A stretch of 12,695 bases of DNA from an uncultured Bacilli bacterium. Lineage in GTDB: Bacteria > Bacillota_I > Bacilli_A > RF39 > UBA660. Made by a program: the position numbers and the translations under genes. Positions 1-7,323 of the stretch are shown here, piece by piece (positions within the stretch are counted from its first letter, which is position 1; every line of letters begins with the position of its first letter). The notes under the pieces were generated by a model. It was given only the letters and a program-made list of their open reading frames with translations, ran no database searches and was not told the origin of the DNA. The stretch spans positions 1 through 12,695 of the forward strand of contig CATKEA010000098.1 of the NCBI GenBank assembly GCA_949746915.1, written 5' to 3'.

Positions 1-30
1 CTAAAAAAGAAGATTAATTTAATCTAAATA

Positions 31-59
31 TAGATTTTAATAATAAATAATGTTATAAT
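31..59 (+). promoter_or_regulatory. Probable promoter of the prepilin-like gene
   Basis: A perfect -10 hexamer TATAAT at 54-59 is preceded by TG one base upstream (TGTTATAAT, an extended -10). The -35 position 17 bases upstream (31-36, TAGATT) matches the consensus poorly, as is common when an extended -10 is present. It lies 34 bases before the chosen start codon. Confidence 0.6.
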
Positions 60-92
60 CAAATATATAACAATAGTATGGAGAGTGATACC

Positions 93-572
93 ATGAATAA
101 TAAAAAAGGTTTTACATTAGTAGAATTGTTGGCCGTTCTTGTTATCTTAGGAATAATTATGGCAATAGGAGTAGGAGCTTATTCATCATATCAAAAAAAT
201 GCCAAAGATGATGCAATTAAAATAGCAGAAGATTCAATGGAATCTGGAGCTGCTAACTATTTTATAAATTGTACAACTAATTATGGTGGAAAAAATCAAG
301 AACTATGTAAACAATATACTATGCCATCAAATAAAAATGAAACGACAAAAGTATGGTTAAGAGATTTGATAGATGAATCGATATTAGAACCTATATCTAA
401 CCCATATAGAAAAGGAGAACATTGTAATAAAATTACAAGTTATGTTCTTATTAGAAATCGAGCAGAAAGTGATAAAAATCTTGACTTAGAATATATTGCA
501 TGTTTAGATTGTGGTAATTATAGAAGTCCAAATTCTAAATGTACCTGGACAGAAACTGCTCCAAGTAAATAA
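93..572 (+). CDS. Type IV prepilin-like protein with N-terminal methylation motif
   Basis: Predicted 159-residue pseudopilin/pilin. Residues 1-6 (MNNKKG) form a short basic leader. Cleavage by a prepilin peptidase is expected between G6 and F7, giving a mature end FTLVE with the conserved Glu at position 5 (E11), followed by a hydrophobic helix to about residue 30 that anchors the subunit in the membrane and packs the filament core. The rest is a hydrophilic head with six cysteines (C60, C72, C111, C137, C140, C150), which could make disulfides outside the cell. The start at 93 is preferred over an in-frame ATG at 78 because GGAGAG at 80-85 is well spaced for 93, and starting at 78 would bury the leader. 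No prepilin peptidase, assembly ATPase or platform gene is in the window, so it depends on genes elsewhere. The head domain is not recognised; whether it is a major pilin, a minor pilin or a competence-type pseudopilin is open. Confidence 0.88.
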   Translation: MNNKKGFTLVELLAVLVILGIIMAIGVGAYSSYQKNAKDDAIKIAEDSMESGAANYFINCTTNYGGKNQELCKQYTMPSNKNETTKVWLRDLIDESILEPISNPYRKGEHCNKITSYVLIRNRAESDKNLDLEYIACLDCGNYRSPNSKCTWTETAPSK

Positions 573-585
573 AGATAAAAATAAT

Positions 586-617
586 AGGAAAATGCTTGAA
601 TATATGCATTTTCTTTT
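586..617 (+). terminator. Hairpin between prepilin and hrb (terminator or attenuator)
   Basis: The arms 588-595 and 606-613 (GAAAATGC/GCATTTTC) pair perfectly over 8 bp, extendable by a G-U and an A-U pair, with a 10-base loop and a short T run at 614-617. It ends just before the RBS of the next gene, so it may reduce rather than abolish read-through. Confidence 0.5.
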
Positions 618-636
618 GAATTCAGAAAGGGAAAAT

Positions 637-1239
637 ATGAAAAATCAAAAAATAACTAGAAAAATAACTCAAGGGATGTATGTCTTAACAACTAAAAAAG
701 GTGGATGTATCGTAGATGCTGTATCACAAGTAAGTGCAGGGGACTTCCCACTAATAGCAGTATCTGTTATGAAAAAAAATTACACTAATGAATTATTAAA
801 AGTAAATACTAAATTTGCACTGTCAGTCCTACCAAAAAATGTTAATCCTGAAATAATAAAAACATTTGGACTAAACTCGATGCGAGATATAAATAAATTT
901 GCAAATATTAAAACTACTACTATAGAAGATATTGAAGTAGTAAATGATTCCTTAGGATATATGCTTTGTGAAATAATAGATTCAATCGACAATGATACCC
1001 ATACATTATTTATTGGAAAGCTAATTGAAGCTGATGTTTTTAAAGAAGAAGAACCAATGAGCTATGCCTATTATCAAGAAAATAAAGAAGATTTATTAAA
1101 AATTACTACCGAGAAGAACAAAACCGCTTGGATTTGTACAGTTTGTGGCTATATTTATTATGGTGATGAATTGCCTGAAAACTTTAAATGTCCTGTTTGT
1201 GGTGTAGATAGAAATATGTTTAAGAAAAAAGAGGATTAG
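637..1239 (+). CDS. hrb: Flavin reductase-rubredoxin fusion (high molecular weight rubredoxin type)
   Basis: A 200-residue cytoplasmic redox protein. Residues 1 to about 155 resemble the FMN-binding split-barrel of flavin reductase-like proteins. Residues 165-200 form a short rubredoxin with two CxxC pairs (C167/C170 and C185/C188), which would bind one Fe. This order of domains is that of Hrb of Moorella thermoacetica, which passes electrons from NAD(P)H to a flavodiiron protein that reduces NO or O2; the same role is inferred here and fits an anaerobe. No flavodiiron partner is in the window. The start at 637 is chosen because AAAGGG at 626-631 sits five bases upstream; the longer frame from 511 overlaps the prepilin gene and adds 42 residues unlike the family. 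A weak promoter could lie inside the prepilin gene (TTGACT at 481-486, TAGATT at 505-510); otherwise it is read with the prepilin through the hairpin between them. Confidence 0.88.
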   Translation: MKNQKITRKITQGMYVLTTKKGGCIVDAVSQVSAGDFPLIAVSVMKKNYTNELLKVNTKFALSVLPKNVNPEIIKTFGLNSMRDINKFANIKTTTIEDIEVVNDSLGYMLCEIIDSIDNDTHTLFIGKLIEADVFKEEEPMSYAYYQENKEDLLKITTEKNKTAWICTVCGYIYYGDELPENFKCPVCGVDRNMFKKKED

Positions 1240-1252
1240 ATTTAACTTCATA

Positions 1253-1281
1253 TAGACAATGATTAATAAATATTATAAAAT
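1253..1281 (+). promoter_or_regulatory. Probable promoter of the trhP1-trhP2-HD operon
   Basis: TAGACA at 1253-1258 (5 of 6 to the -35 consensus) and TAAAAT at 1276-1281 (5 of 6 to the -10) are separated by 17 bases. They lie in the only non-coding gap before three tightly packed genes. Confidence 0.65.
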
Positions 1282-1329
1282 AAATACACATTAACGATTA
1301 AGAAATCTATGAACTTAGGAAGTGAAAGT

Positions 1330-2214
1330 ATGGAATATGTAATAATACCCTCTAAAGAAACTGATATTGATAAATATAAAAATCAAGGAATCAAGACCTT
1401 TATAGTTGGACTAAAGAACTTTTCAACGGGATATAAAACGATCCTTGATTTAGAACAAATCAAAAAGTTAAGTAATGAAGTTAACTTATTTGTTGCAATC
1501 AATAAAATGATTGAAAATGAAGAACTAAAACAACTTGAAGAAATATTGTTATTTTTAAATAATACAAATACAAAAGGTATTTTATACTATGACTTAAGCA
1601 TTGTATCTTTTCATAAAAAGAATAATTTAAAAGTAAATTTAGTATGGAACCAAACCCATATGGTAACAAATTATAATACAGCTAATTTTTATTATAAAGA
1701 AAATGTTAAATATGGTTATCTTGCTAGTGAAATAACTCTAGATGAAATAGTAGAAATAAACGAAAAAAGTAAGATGTCCTTCTTTGTAAATATTATATCT
1801 CATCCCATAATGTCTCATTCTAAAAGAACACTATTAACTAATTACTTTAAAGCAAGTAATATTAGTAAAGAACATGAGAATTATCTTTTAAGTGAAAAAA
1901 ACAATCCATGTAATTTTATTATTGACGAAGATAAGACAGGTACAACAATTAGATATGGAAATATCATTAATGGAACAAGTGCCATAAAAAAACTTCTTGA
2001 AAGCAAGATAAGTTACTTAGTAATAGATACATCATATATTGATGATAATGTTATTATAAAAGTTTTACCACTATTACAAGATATTTTAACTATAACTAAT
2101 TTAGAAGATTCTAAATATCAACAAATATTAAAAGAACTAGAAAAGATTCTTGGAAGTGATACAGGCTTCTTTTATAAAAAAACAATTTACAAAGTAAAGA
2201 AGGGGGAAAACTAG
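1330..2214 (+). CDS. trhP1: U32 family protein TrhP1-like, tRNA wobble-uridine hydroxylation
   Basis: A 294-residue protein of the size and position of Bacillus subtilis TrhP1 (YrrN), the smaller partner of the U32 pair that makes 5-hydroxyuridine at position 34 of tRNAs, using prephenate as the hydroxyl source. It has the TIM-barrel-like, Asn/Lys-rich pattern of U32 N-terminal halves but lacks the HGxxCxxYSGRC cluster of the larger partner; it has a single cysteine, in an NNPCNF context around residue 194. The identification rests mainly on its direct pairing with the clear TrhP2 downstream. ATG 1330 is used because AGGAAGTGA at 1317-1325 is correctly spaced for it; the ATG at 1309 lies upstream of that site. 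Its stop overlaps the GTG start of trhP2 by one base (TAGTG), suggesting translational coupling. Confidence 0.75.
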   Translation: MEYVIIPSKETDIDKYKNQGIKTFIVGLKNFSTGYKTILDLEQIKKLSNEVNLFVAINKMIENEELKQLEEILLFLNNTNTKGILYYDLSIVSFHKKNNLKVNLVWNQTHMVTNYNTANFYYKENVKYGYLASEITLDEIVEINEKSKMSFFVNIISHPIMSHSKRTLLTNYFKASNISKEHENYLLSEKNNPCNFIIDEDKTGTTIRYGNIINGTSAIKKLLESKISYLVIDTSYIDDNVIIKVLPLLQDILTITNLEDSKYQQILKELEKILGSDTGFFYKKTIYKVKKGEN

Positions 2215-3410
2215 TGAAGAAAAAAATAGAACTATTATCTCCAGCAGGTGACTTAGAACGTTTAAAAATAACCTTGCTTTATGGTGCAGATGCTGTTTAT
2301 ATAGGAGGACAAGAATATAGTCTTAGAGCTAATGCAACTAATTTTTCAATTGATGAGATAAAAGAAGCATGTTGTTTCGCTCACAAACTTGGCAAAAAAG
2401 TATATCTTACAACTAATATTGTTTTTCATAACGAAGATATCGATGGAGTATATGATTATCTAAAACAAACCTATGAAGCAGGAGTAGATGCTTATATTGT
2501 TAGCGATCCATTTATAATAGCTTATATAAAAGAAAATTTTAAAAATGTTGAAGTCCATGTTAGTACTCAAAATTCAACTTGTAATAAAGAAGCAGTTAGC
2601 TATCTAAAATCCTTAGGAGTAGATAGAATAGTACCAGCTCGTGAATTATCTAAACAAGAGATAAAAGAAATCATTGATGAATGTCAAATAGATATTGAAG
2701 TATTTATTCATGGTGCTATGTGTACCTTCTATAGTGGTAGATGTGCTTTATCAAATTATTTAACCAATAGAGATTCAAATAGAGGAGGATGCAGTCAAGT
2801 ATGCCGTTTTGCTTTTGATATAAATACTAACCAAGAAGAACAAGAAAAATTTACTATGGCAACTAAAGACTTAAACATGGCTAATCATATTAAAGAAATG
2901 ATTGATATAGGAATTAGAAGTTTAAAAGTAGAAGGAAGAATGCGTTCTTTGTACTATTTAGCAACCGTTATTTCATCATATCGAAAAATAATTGATAGAT
3001 GTTATGATAATACTCTAACTAAAGACTTTGTAAAACAAGAAGAAAAAATACTTGGACGAGTAGCAAATAGAGAAACAAGTACTCATTATTTTAATAAACA
3101 AGCGGATGAAACTGATCAATACTATACTGGTCGTCAAGAATTGTCCAATCAAGATTATCTAGCATTAGTAACAGGATATGATAAAGAAAATAAAATGTTA
3201 GTCTTAAGCGAAAGAAACTATTTTGAGCCAAATACAGAAGTAGAAATTTTTACACCAAGTGGAAAGACATTTGACTTTATTATAGAAGAGATTTACGATG
3301 AAAATTTAAACATTTTAGAAAAAGCTTGTCATCCAGAAGAAATATTAAAAATTAAATTTGAAGAAGAAATAGAACAATATTCTATGATGCGTATTAAAGT
3401 TAAGGAGTAA
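2214..3410 (+). CDS. trhP2: U32 family protein TrhP2-like, tRNA 5-hydroxyuridine synthesis
   Basis: A 398-residue protein of the peptidase U32 family; despite the name, members of this subgroup are RNA-modification enzymes. It opens with the family's ELLSPAGDLERL motif (residues 6-17). The U32 signature EVFIHGAMCTFYSGRC is at residues 162-177 and is followed by SNY...RDSNRGGCSQVCRF. The four cysteines C170, C177, C193 and C197 probably hold an iron-sulfur cluster, as shown or inferred for TrhP/RlhA relatives. The C-terminal region (about 310-398) is the small beta-barrel seen in U32 proteins. The start is GTG, with AGGGGG at 2201-2206 inside the end of trhP1. In B. subtilis the order is trmR-trhP1-trhP2-udk-greA; here trmR and udk are absent and an HD hydrolase stands between trhP2 and greA. 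With no trmR in view, methylation of ho5U to mo5U would need a gene elsewhere. Confidence 0.88.
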   Translation: MKKKIELLSPAGDLERLKITLLYGADAVYIGGQEYSLRANATNFSIDEIKEACCFAHKLGKKVYLTTNIVFHNEDIDGVYDYLKQTYEAGVDAYIVSDPFIIAYIKENFKNVEVHVSTQNSTCNKEAVSYLKSLGVDRIVPARELSKQEIKEIIDECQIDIEVFIHGAMCTFYSGRCALSNYLTNRDSNRGGCSQVCRFAFDINTNQEEQEKFTMATKDLNMANHIKEMIDIGIRSLKVEGRMRSLYYLATVISSYRKIIDRCYDNTLTKDFVKQEEKILGRVANRETSTHYFNKQADETDQYYTGRQELSNQDYLALVTGYDKENKMLVLSERNYFEPNTEVEIFTPSGKTFDFIIEEIYDENLNILEKACHPEEILKIKFEEEIEQYSMMRIKVKE

Positions 3411-3415
3411 AGCTA

Positions 3416-4546
3416 ATGAATAATGAAGTAATAGAAAAAGTAAAAGAAAACTTTTTAAATAAAGAGTTAAACCTTTCAAAATATGCTACTAAAAGTATAG
3501 AAGCTATTCGGTTAAATGAAGAAGAGGAAGATATTAGACCTCCCTTTTTCCATGATACTGATCGAATAATTCATGCTTTATCTTATACAAGATATCTAGA
3601 TAAAACCCAAGTTTTTTCTTATAGTATGAATGACAATATCAGTAAACGCATTATTCATGTTCAATTAGTAAGTAAAATAGCAAGAACTATTGGAAGAGCT
3701 TTAAATCTAAACGAAGATTTAATTGAAGCAATTGCCTTAGGTCATGATATTGGTCATACTCCAATTGGTCATGTTGGAGAAAAAATCTTAAATGATATTT
3801 CATATAGAGAATTAGGTGAATATTTTAATCATAATATTCAAAGTGTTAGAACCTATTTAATTTTAGAAAGAAATGGAATAGGAAACAATCTAACTATTCA
3901 AACTTTAGACGGAATTATGTGTCACAATGGAGAAATGCCAAGTGGTTATTATGAACCAAGAGCTAAAAATAAAGAAGAGTTTTTAAGTGAATATAATCGC
4001 TGTTATAAAGATCAATCATATATTAAAAATTTACGACCAATGACATTAGAAGGTTGTGTTGTAAGAATTAGTGATATTATCGGATACCTAGGAAGAGATA
4101 TCGAAGATGCTATTCGCCTAAAGGTAATTAAAAAAACTGATATTCCAGATAATATTACAGATGTTTTAGGAACAACAAATAAAAGCATAGTTAATACTAT
4201 AATAATAGATATAATTAACAATAGTTTAGATAAACCATATATTAAACTAAGCGACAATGTTTTAAAAGCTATCTTAGATTTGAAAAAATTTAGTAGTGAA
4301 AACATTTATGCTAAAGCTAACACACAGGATACAATATCATTCTATGAAAAAGGAATGAACCTTTTATTTGAACACTATTTAAATGATTTAACTAAAAAGA
4401 ATTATAAAAGCGAAATATATCAAAACTTCTTAAACGGGATGGATATAAATTATTTAAAAGAAACGGCCGATAAGCGTAAAGTAATTGACTTTATAGCCGG
4501 AATGACAGATGAATATTTCGTTAAATGTGTTAATAAATATATATAG
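3416..4546 (+). CDS. HD-domain dNTP triphosphohydrolase (dGTPase family)
   Basis: A 376-residue protein related to the Dgt/dNTPase family, which hydrolyses dNTPs to the deoxynucleoside and triphosphate, adjusting nucleotide pools. All HD metal ligands are visible: H81 (in RIIHVQL), H110-D111 (in GHDIGHTPIGH) and D220 (in ISDIIGYLGRDIEDA), with the extra histidines H114 and H119 of this family. The N-terminal RIIHALSYTRYLDKTQVF stretch (residues 50-67) matches the 'R-I-I-H-S-x-x-x-R-R-L-x-x-K-T-Q-V' pattern of dGTPases. Its RBS AAGGAG (3403-3408) lies in the last codons of trhP2 and the gap is five bases, so it belongs to the same operon. Which dNTP it prefers, and whether it is allosterically activated like the Enterococcus enzyme, cannot be read from the sequence. 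Confidence 0.85.
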   Translation: MNNEVIEKVKENFLNKELNLSKYATKSIEAIRLNEEEEDIRPPFFHDTDRIIHALSYTRYLDKTQVFSYSMNDNISKRIIHVQLVSKIARTIGRALNLNEDLIEAIALGHDIGHTPIGHVGEKILNDISYRELGEYFNHNIQSVRTYLILERNGIGNNLTIQTLDGIMCHNGEMPSGYYEPRAKNKEEFLSEYNRCYKDQSYIKNLRPMTLEGCVVRISDIIGYLGRDIEDAIRLKVIKKTDIPDNITDVLGTTNKSIVNTIIIDIINNSLDKPYIKLSDNVLKAILDLKKFSSENIYAKANTQDTISFYEKGMNLLFEHYLNDLTKKNYKSEIYQNFLNGMDINYLKETADKRKVIDFIAGMTDEYFVKCVNKYI

Positions 4547-4570
4547 ATGTTTAGAAAAAAGATGTATTAC

Positions 4571-4598
4571 AAATTTGTTTTAAAAAACGATTTTATTT
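4571..4598 (+). terminator. Weak terminator-like hairpin after the HD gene
   Basis: AAATTTGTTT (4571-4580) can pair with AAACGATTT (4585-4593), with one bulged T and one G-U pair, followed by a broken T run (TTTTATTT). The stem is A/T dominated and it abuts the greA -35 box, so it is only a tentative end of the trhP operon. Confidence 0.33.
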
Positions 4599-4625
4599 GA
4601 CAATAAAGCGATTGTGTGATATCCT
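4597..4625 (+). promoter_or_regulatory. Promoter of greA
   Basis: A perfect -35 TTGACA at 4597-4602 is followed after 17 bases by TATCCT (4620-4625), with TGA directly before it (TGATATCCT), giving an extended -10. It lies 33 bases before the greA start codon. Confidence 0.72.
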
Positions 4626-4657
4626 TTTAGAGGAATTTGAATAGAGGTGATGAAAAG

Positions 4658-5131
4658 ATGACTGAAAAAAAAGCAATTTACCTAACAGCAGAAGGATTAG
4701 CTGAAATAAAAGCCGAGTATGATGAATTAATTAATGTAAAAAGACCTGCAAATATCATTGCTATTAAAGAAGCTAGAGCCCTAGGTGACTTGTCAGAAAA
4801 TGCTGATTATGATGCAGCACGTAATGAACAAGCACAAATAGAAGGAAGAATTAAAAAGCTTGAGCAAATGATTGAAAATGTAGTAGTAATAGAAGAATCT
4901 AGCAAGGATAAGGTTGCACTAGGATCAACAGTTGCTATTCGTTATGTTGATGATGAAGATGAAACAGATGAATATAAAATAGTTGGTAGCCAAGAAGCAA
5001 ACCCATTTGCTAGTAAAATTTCAAACGAAAGTCCAATAGCACAAGCCTTACTTAACAGAAAAGTTGGAGAAATCGTTACAGTAGAAAGTCCAAATGGAAG
5101 TTATCGTGTAGAAATAACTGACATAAAATAA
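4658..5131 (+). CDS. greA: Transcription elongation factor GreA
   Basis: A 157-residue protein of normal GreA length. GreA enters the secondary channel of RNA polymerase and stimulates cleavage of backtracked transcripts. The N-terminal coiled coil (about residues 8-75) carries the tip motif ALGDLSENADYDAAR, whose acidic residues hold the catalytic Mg2+. The C-terminal FKBP-like domain (about 80-157) includes GSTVAIRYVDDED, the SPIAQALLNRKVGEIVTV block and the closing YRVEITDIK. ATG 4658 is preferred over an in-frame TTG at 4637 because GAGGTGAT at 4644-4651 is an ideal RBS for 4658. It is transcribed alone, from the promoter at 4597 to the terminator at its stop codon. Confidence 0.97.
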   Translation: MTEKKAIYLTAEGLAEIKAEYDELINVKRPANIIAIKEARALGDLSENADYDAARNEQAQIEGRIKKLEQMIENVVVIEESSKDKVALGSTVAIRYVDDEDETDEYKIVGSQEANPFASKISNESPIAQALLNRKVGEIVTVESPNGSYRVEITDIK

Positions 5132-5157
5132 AAAAGGTGAGATTTTCATCTTTTTTT
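5131..5157 (+). terminator. Rho-independent terminator of greA
   Basis: AAAAAGGTGA (5131-5140) pairs with TCATCTTTTT (5146-5155) over 10 bp with one G-U pair and a 5-base loop, and the 3' arm runs into a seven-T tract. It begins on the last base of the greA stop codon. Confidence 0.85.
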
Positions 5158-5158
5158 C

Positions 5159-5187
5159 TTGTTAAAAATAACCAATTCATATATAAT
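5159..5187 (+). promoter_or_regulatory. Promoter of tig
   Basis: TTGTTA at 5159-5164 and a perfect TATAAT at 5182-5187 are separated by 17 bases. The promoter begins directly after the greA terminator and lies 27 bases before the trigger factor start. Confidence 0.8.
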
Positions 5188-5214
5188 ATAGAAGTAGCCG
5201 AAAGGAGAATTAGT

Positions 5215-6528
5215 ATGGCAAAAGAAAAAGAAATCAAAGAAGAGAAAACAAGCAAAAATACTAAAAAGAAAGATGATAACAAACACGTTATAAATGTAAA
5301 AGTAGAAGGAAAAGAATGGGAAACAGCTTTAGATAAAGCTTTCCAAAAGAAAAATAAAGAAGTAACTATTGATGGTTTTAGAAAAGGAAAAGCTCCTCGT
5401 AATGTTTATGAAAAGAAATATGGAAAAGAATCATTATTCTTTGAAGCAGCCGATGAAGTACTTCAAGATGCTTTCCAAAAAGTAATGAAAGAAAATGAAG
5501 GTCTTATTCCAGTAGTACAACCAAAAGTAGATTTAAAAGCAATAGATGAAAATCATGTTGAGTTTGCTTTCACTATTATTACTCAACCTGAAGTTAAAGT
5601 AAAAAAATACAAAGGCTTAAAAGTTGTAAAAGAAGAAGCAAAAGTAACAAAAGAAGAAGTAGAACATGAAATTGGACATTTATTAGAAAGATATGCTGAA
5701 GTAGTTGTTAAAGAAAATCAAGTAGTTGAAAATAGTGATACTGCTGTTATTGATTTTGAAGGATTTAAAGATGGTATAGCTTTTGATGGTGGAAAAGGAG
5801 AAAACTATTCACTTGAAATTGGAAGTAATACCTTTATTCCTGGATTCGAAGAACAACTAATTGGAATGAAAGCAGAAGAAGAAAAAGAAATAGAAGTAAC
5901 ATTCCCTGAAGAATATCCAGCTGAAGACTTAAAAGGACAAAAAGTAACATTTAAAGTTAAAGTTCATGAAGTAAAACAAAAACAAAATCGTGAATTAGAT
6001 GCTGAATTTTTTGAAGATTTAGGTATGGAAGGTGTTGATACAAAAGAAAAATTAGAAGCTGAAATAGAAGCTAGTATCAAGGCTCAAAAAGATATGGATG
6101 CTGAAAATAAATACGTTGATACACTTTTAGAAAAAGTTGGAGAACAAACAGAAGTAGATATTCCAGAAGAATTAGTTGAAGAAGAAGTAGATCGTATGGT
6201 TACTCGTTTTGATGAACAATTAAAGATGCAAGGTGTAAATCTTGAAATGTACTTCCAATTTACTAAAATGACTGAGAAAGATTTAAGAACTCAAATGGAA
6301 AAAGAAGCATTCCAACATGTATTATATAGATTAATGATGGAAGAAATAATCAAACTTGAAAAAATAGAAGTTACTGAAGAAGAAGTTCAAAAAGAAAAAG
6401 AAGAACTATCTAAGAAATATCAAATGACAGAAGAAGATTTTGTAAATGCCTTTGGTGGTTTAGAAATGATTAAATACGATCTTGAAATGAGAAAAGTAAT
6501 TGATTTCTTAAAAGAAGAAAATAAATAA
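5215..6528 (+). CDS. tig: Trigger factor, ribosome-bound chaperone and prolyl isomerase
   Basis: A 437-residue trigger factor, normal for the family. The ribosome-docking signature GFRKGKAPR is at residues 54-62. A FKBP-type peptidyl-prolyl isomerase domain follows at about 165-255 (it includes DTAVIDFEGF, GSNTFIPGFEEQLIGMK and VTFKVKVHEVK). The helical C-terminal chaperone arms fill 256-437. The N-terminus is unusual: about 23 residues rich in Lys/Glu (MAKEKEIKEEKTSKNTKKKD...) come before the first recognisable strand (HVINVKVEG), where most trigger factors begin with the strand itself. ATG 5215 is chosen from AAAGGAG at 5201-5207; the frame continues open to 5137 but would run through the promoter and the greA terminator. 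It acts on nascent chains at the ribosome exit tunnel. It is monocistronic, with a clear promoter and terminator. Confidence 0.96.
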   Translation: MAKEKEIKEEKTSKNTKKKDDNKHVINVKVEGKEWETALDKAFQKKNKEVTIDGFRKGKAPRNVYEKKYGKESLFFEAADEVLQDAFQKVMKENEGLIPVVQPKVDLKAIDENHVEFAFTIITQPEVKVKKYKGLKVVKEEAKVTKEEVEHEIGHLLERYAEVVVKENQVVENSDTAVIDFEGFKDGIAFDGGKGENYSLEIGSNTFIPGFEEQLIGMKAEEEKEIEVTFPEEYPAEDLKGQKVTFKVKVHEVKQKQNRELDAEFFEDLGMEGVDTKEKLEAEIEASIKAQKDMDAENKYVDTLLEKVGEQTEVDIPEELVEEEVDRMVTRFDEQLKMQGVNLEMYFQFTKMTEKDLRTQMEKEAFQHVLYRLMMEEIIKLEKIEVTEEEVQKEKEELSKKYQMTEEDFVNAFGGLEMIKYDLEMRKVIDFLKEENK

Positions 6529-6536
6529 TTTAGTAT

Positions 6537-6568
6537 AAGAAATATCCACTTAATGGGTATTTCTTTTT
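6537..6568 (+). terminator. Rho-independent terminator of tig
   Basis: AAGAAATATCC (6537-6547) pairs with GGGTATTTCTT (6555-6565) over 11 bp with one U-G pair and a 7-base loop, ending in a five-T run (6564-6568). Confidence 0.85.
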
Positions 6569-6578
6569 ATATTATTAG

Positions 6579-6607
6579 GTATTTTAAAACATATATCGAC
6601 ATATATT
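6579..6607 (+). promoter_or_regulatory. Possible SigE-like promoter upstream of sigK
   Basis: CATATATT at 6600-6607 agrees with the SigE -10 consensus CATACAnT at all but one defined base. GTATTTT at 6579-6585, 14 bases upstream, matches five of seven positions of the SigE -35 (KMATATT). No good SigA-type pair is seen here. In B. subtilis SigE transcribes sigK. In AT-rich DNA this match could be chance. Confidence 0.3.
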
Positions 6608-6624
6608 TTATTAGGTGAAGTGAA

Positions 6625-7323
6625 ATGTTTAGAAGACTATTAAAGATGCTTTTTTCTAACCTCTCTTTTTTTACAGCAAGTTATTCAAATAATGTCTTCC
6701 CAGATCCTTTAACTAAAGAGGAAGAGGACTACTACATAGCTAAGTTCTTAGAAGGAGACCAAGACGCTAGAAATAAGTTAATTGAACATAATCTACGATT
6801 AGTTGCTCATATTGTGAAGAAGTTTGAATGTAAACAAAATGATCAAGATGATTTAATAAGTATTGGAACAATCGGACTTATCAAAGGAATTGATTCTTTT
6901 TCTAAAAGTCATGGAACTAAAATAACTACATATTGTGCTAGATGTATAGAAAATGAAATTCTAATGTATTTTAGAAGTAATAATAAAAACAGTAAGAATA
7001 TTTCTTTAAATGAATTTGTTGGATTTGATAAAGATGGTAATGAAATAACTATTATTGATATCTTAAAAGCTCCCAAACCAGATTTCATAGATGAAATAGA
7101 TAAAAAAGATAATATAAAACTTTTAAAAGAATATATTAATGTTCTATCTCCTAGAGAAAGAGAAATAATTGAAAGACGTTATGGACTAAATAATAAAATA
7201 GAACAAACTCAAAAAGTAATTGCTAAAGAATTACATATTTCAAGAAGCTATGTATCTAGAATTGAAAAAAGGGCACTTACTAAGATACTTCGTGAATTTA
7301 TTAAAAAGAAATCAATTGAATAA
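6625..7323 (+). CDS. sigK: RNA polymerase sigma factor, SigK type, with pro-sequence
   Basis: A 232-residue sigma-70 family protein closest in pattern to the late mother-cell sporulation sigma factor SigK. Region 2 is highly conserved: ARNKLIEHNLRLVAHIVKKF (48-67), DLISIGTIGLIKGIDSF (76-92) and a GTK...TY.ARCIENEILM block (97-114) that holds the -10-binding helix. Region 4 at about 173-225 has SPREREIIERRYGL and the helix-turn-helix KELHISRSYVSRIEKRAL. Residues 1-19 look like the inhibitory, membrane-associated pro-sequence of pro-SigK: FFTAS then YSNNVFPDPL lines up with the B. subtilis processing site before YVKNNAFPQPL, so SpoIVFB-type cleavage between S19 and Y20 is inferred. AGGTGA at 6613-6618 supports the ATG at 6625. 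The gene is intact, with no skin-type insertion. SigE is a related alternative, but the close match to pro-SigK favours SigK. Confidence 0.88.
   Translation: MFRRLLKMLFSNLSFFTASYSNNVFPDPLTKEEEDYYIAKFLEGDQDARNKLIEHNLRLVAHIVKKFECKQNDQDDLISIGTIGLIKGIDSFSKSHGTKITTYCARCIENEILMYFRSNNKNSKNISLNEFVGFDKDGNEITIIDILKAPKPDFIDEIDKKDNIKLLKEYINVLSPREREIIERRYGLNNKIEQTQKVIAKELHISRSYVSRIEKRALTKILREFIKKKSIE

Noticed and set aside
11..25. Palindrome AGATTA-ATT-TAATCT as a terminator of an upstream gene
   Set aside because: The stem is six mostly A/T pairs with no T run after it, and the upstream gene is outside the window.
4012..4305. 97-codon open frame on the - strand inside the HD gene
   Set aside because: Fully antisense to a conserved gene with intact motifs; no RBS or family features.
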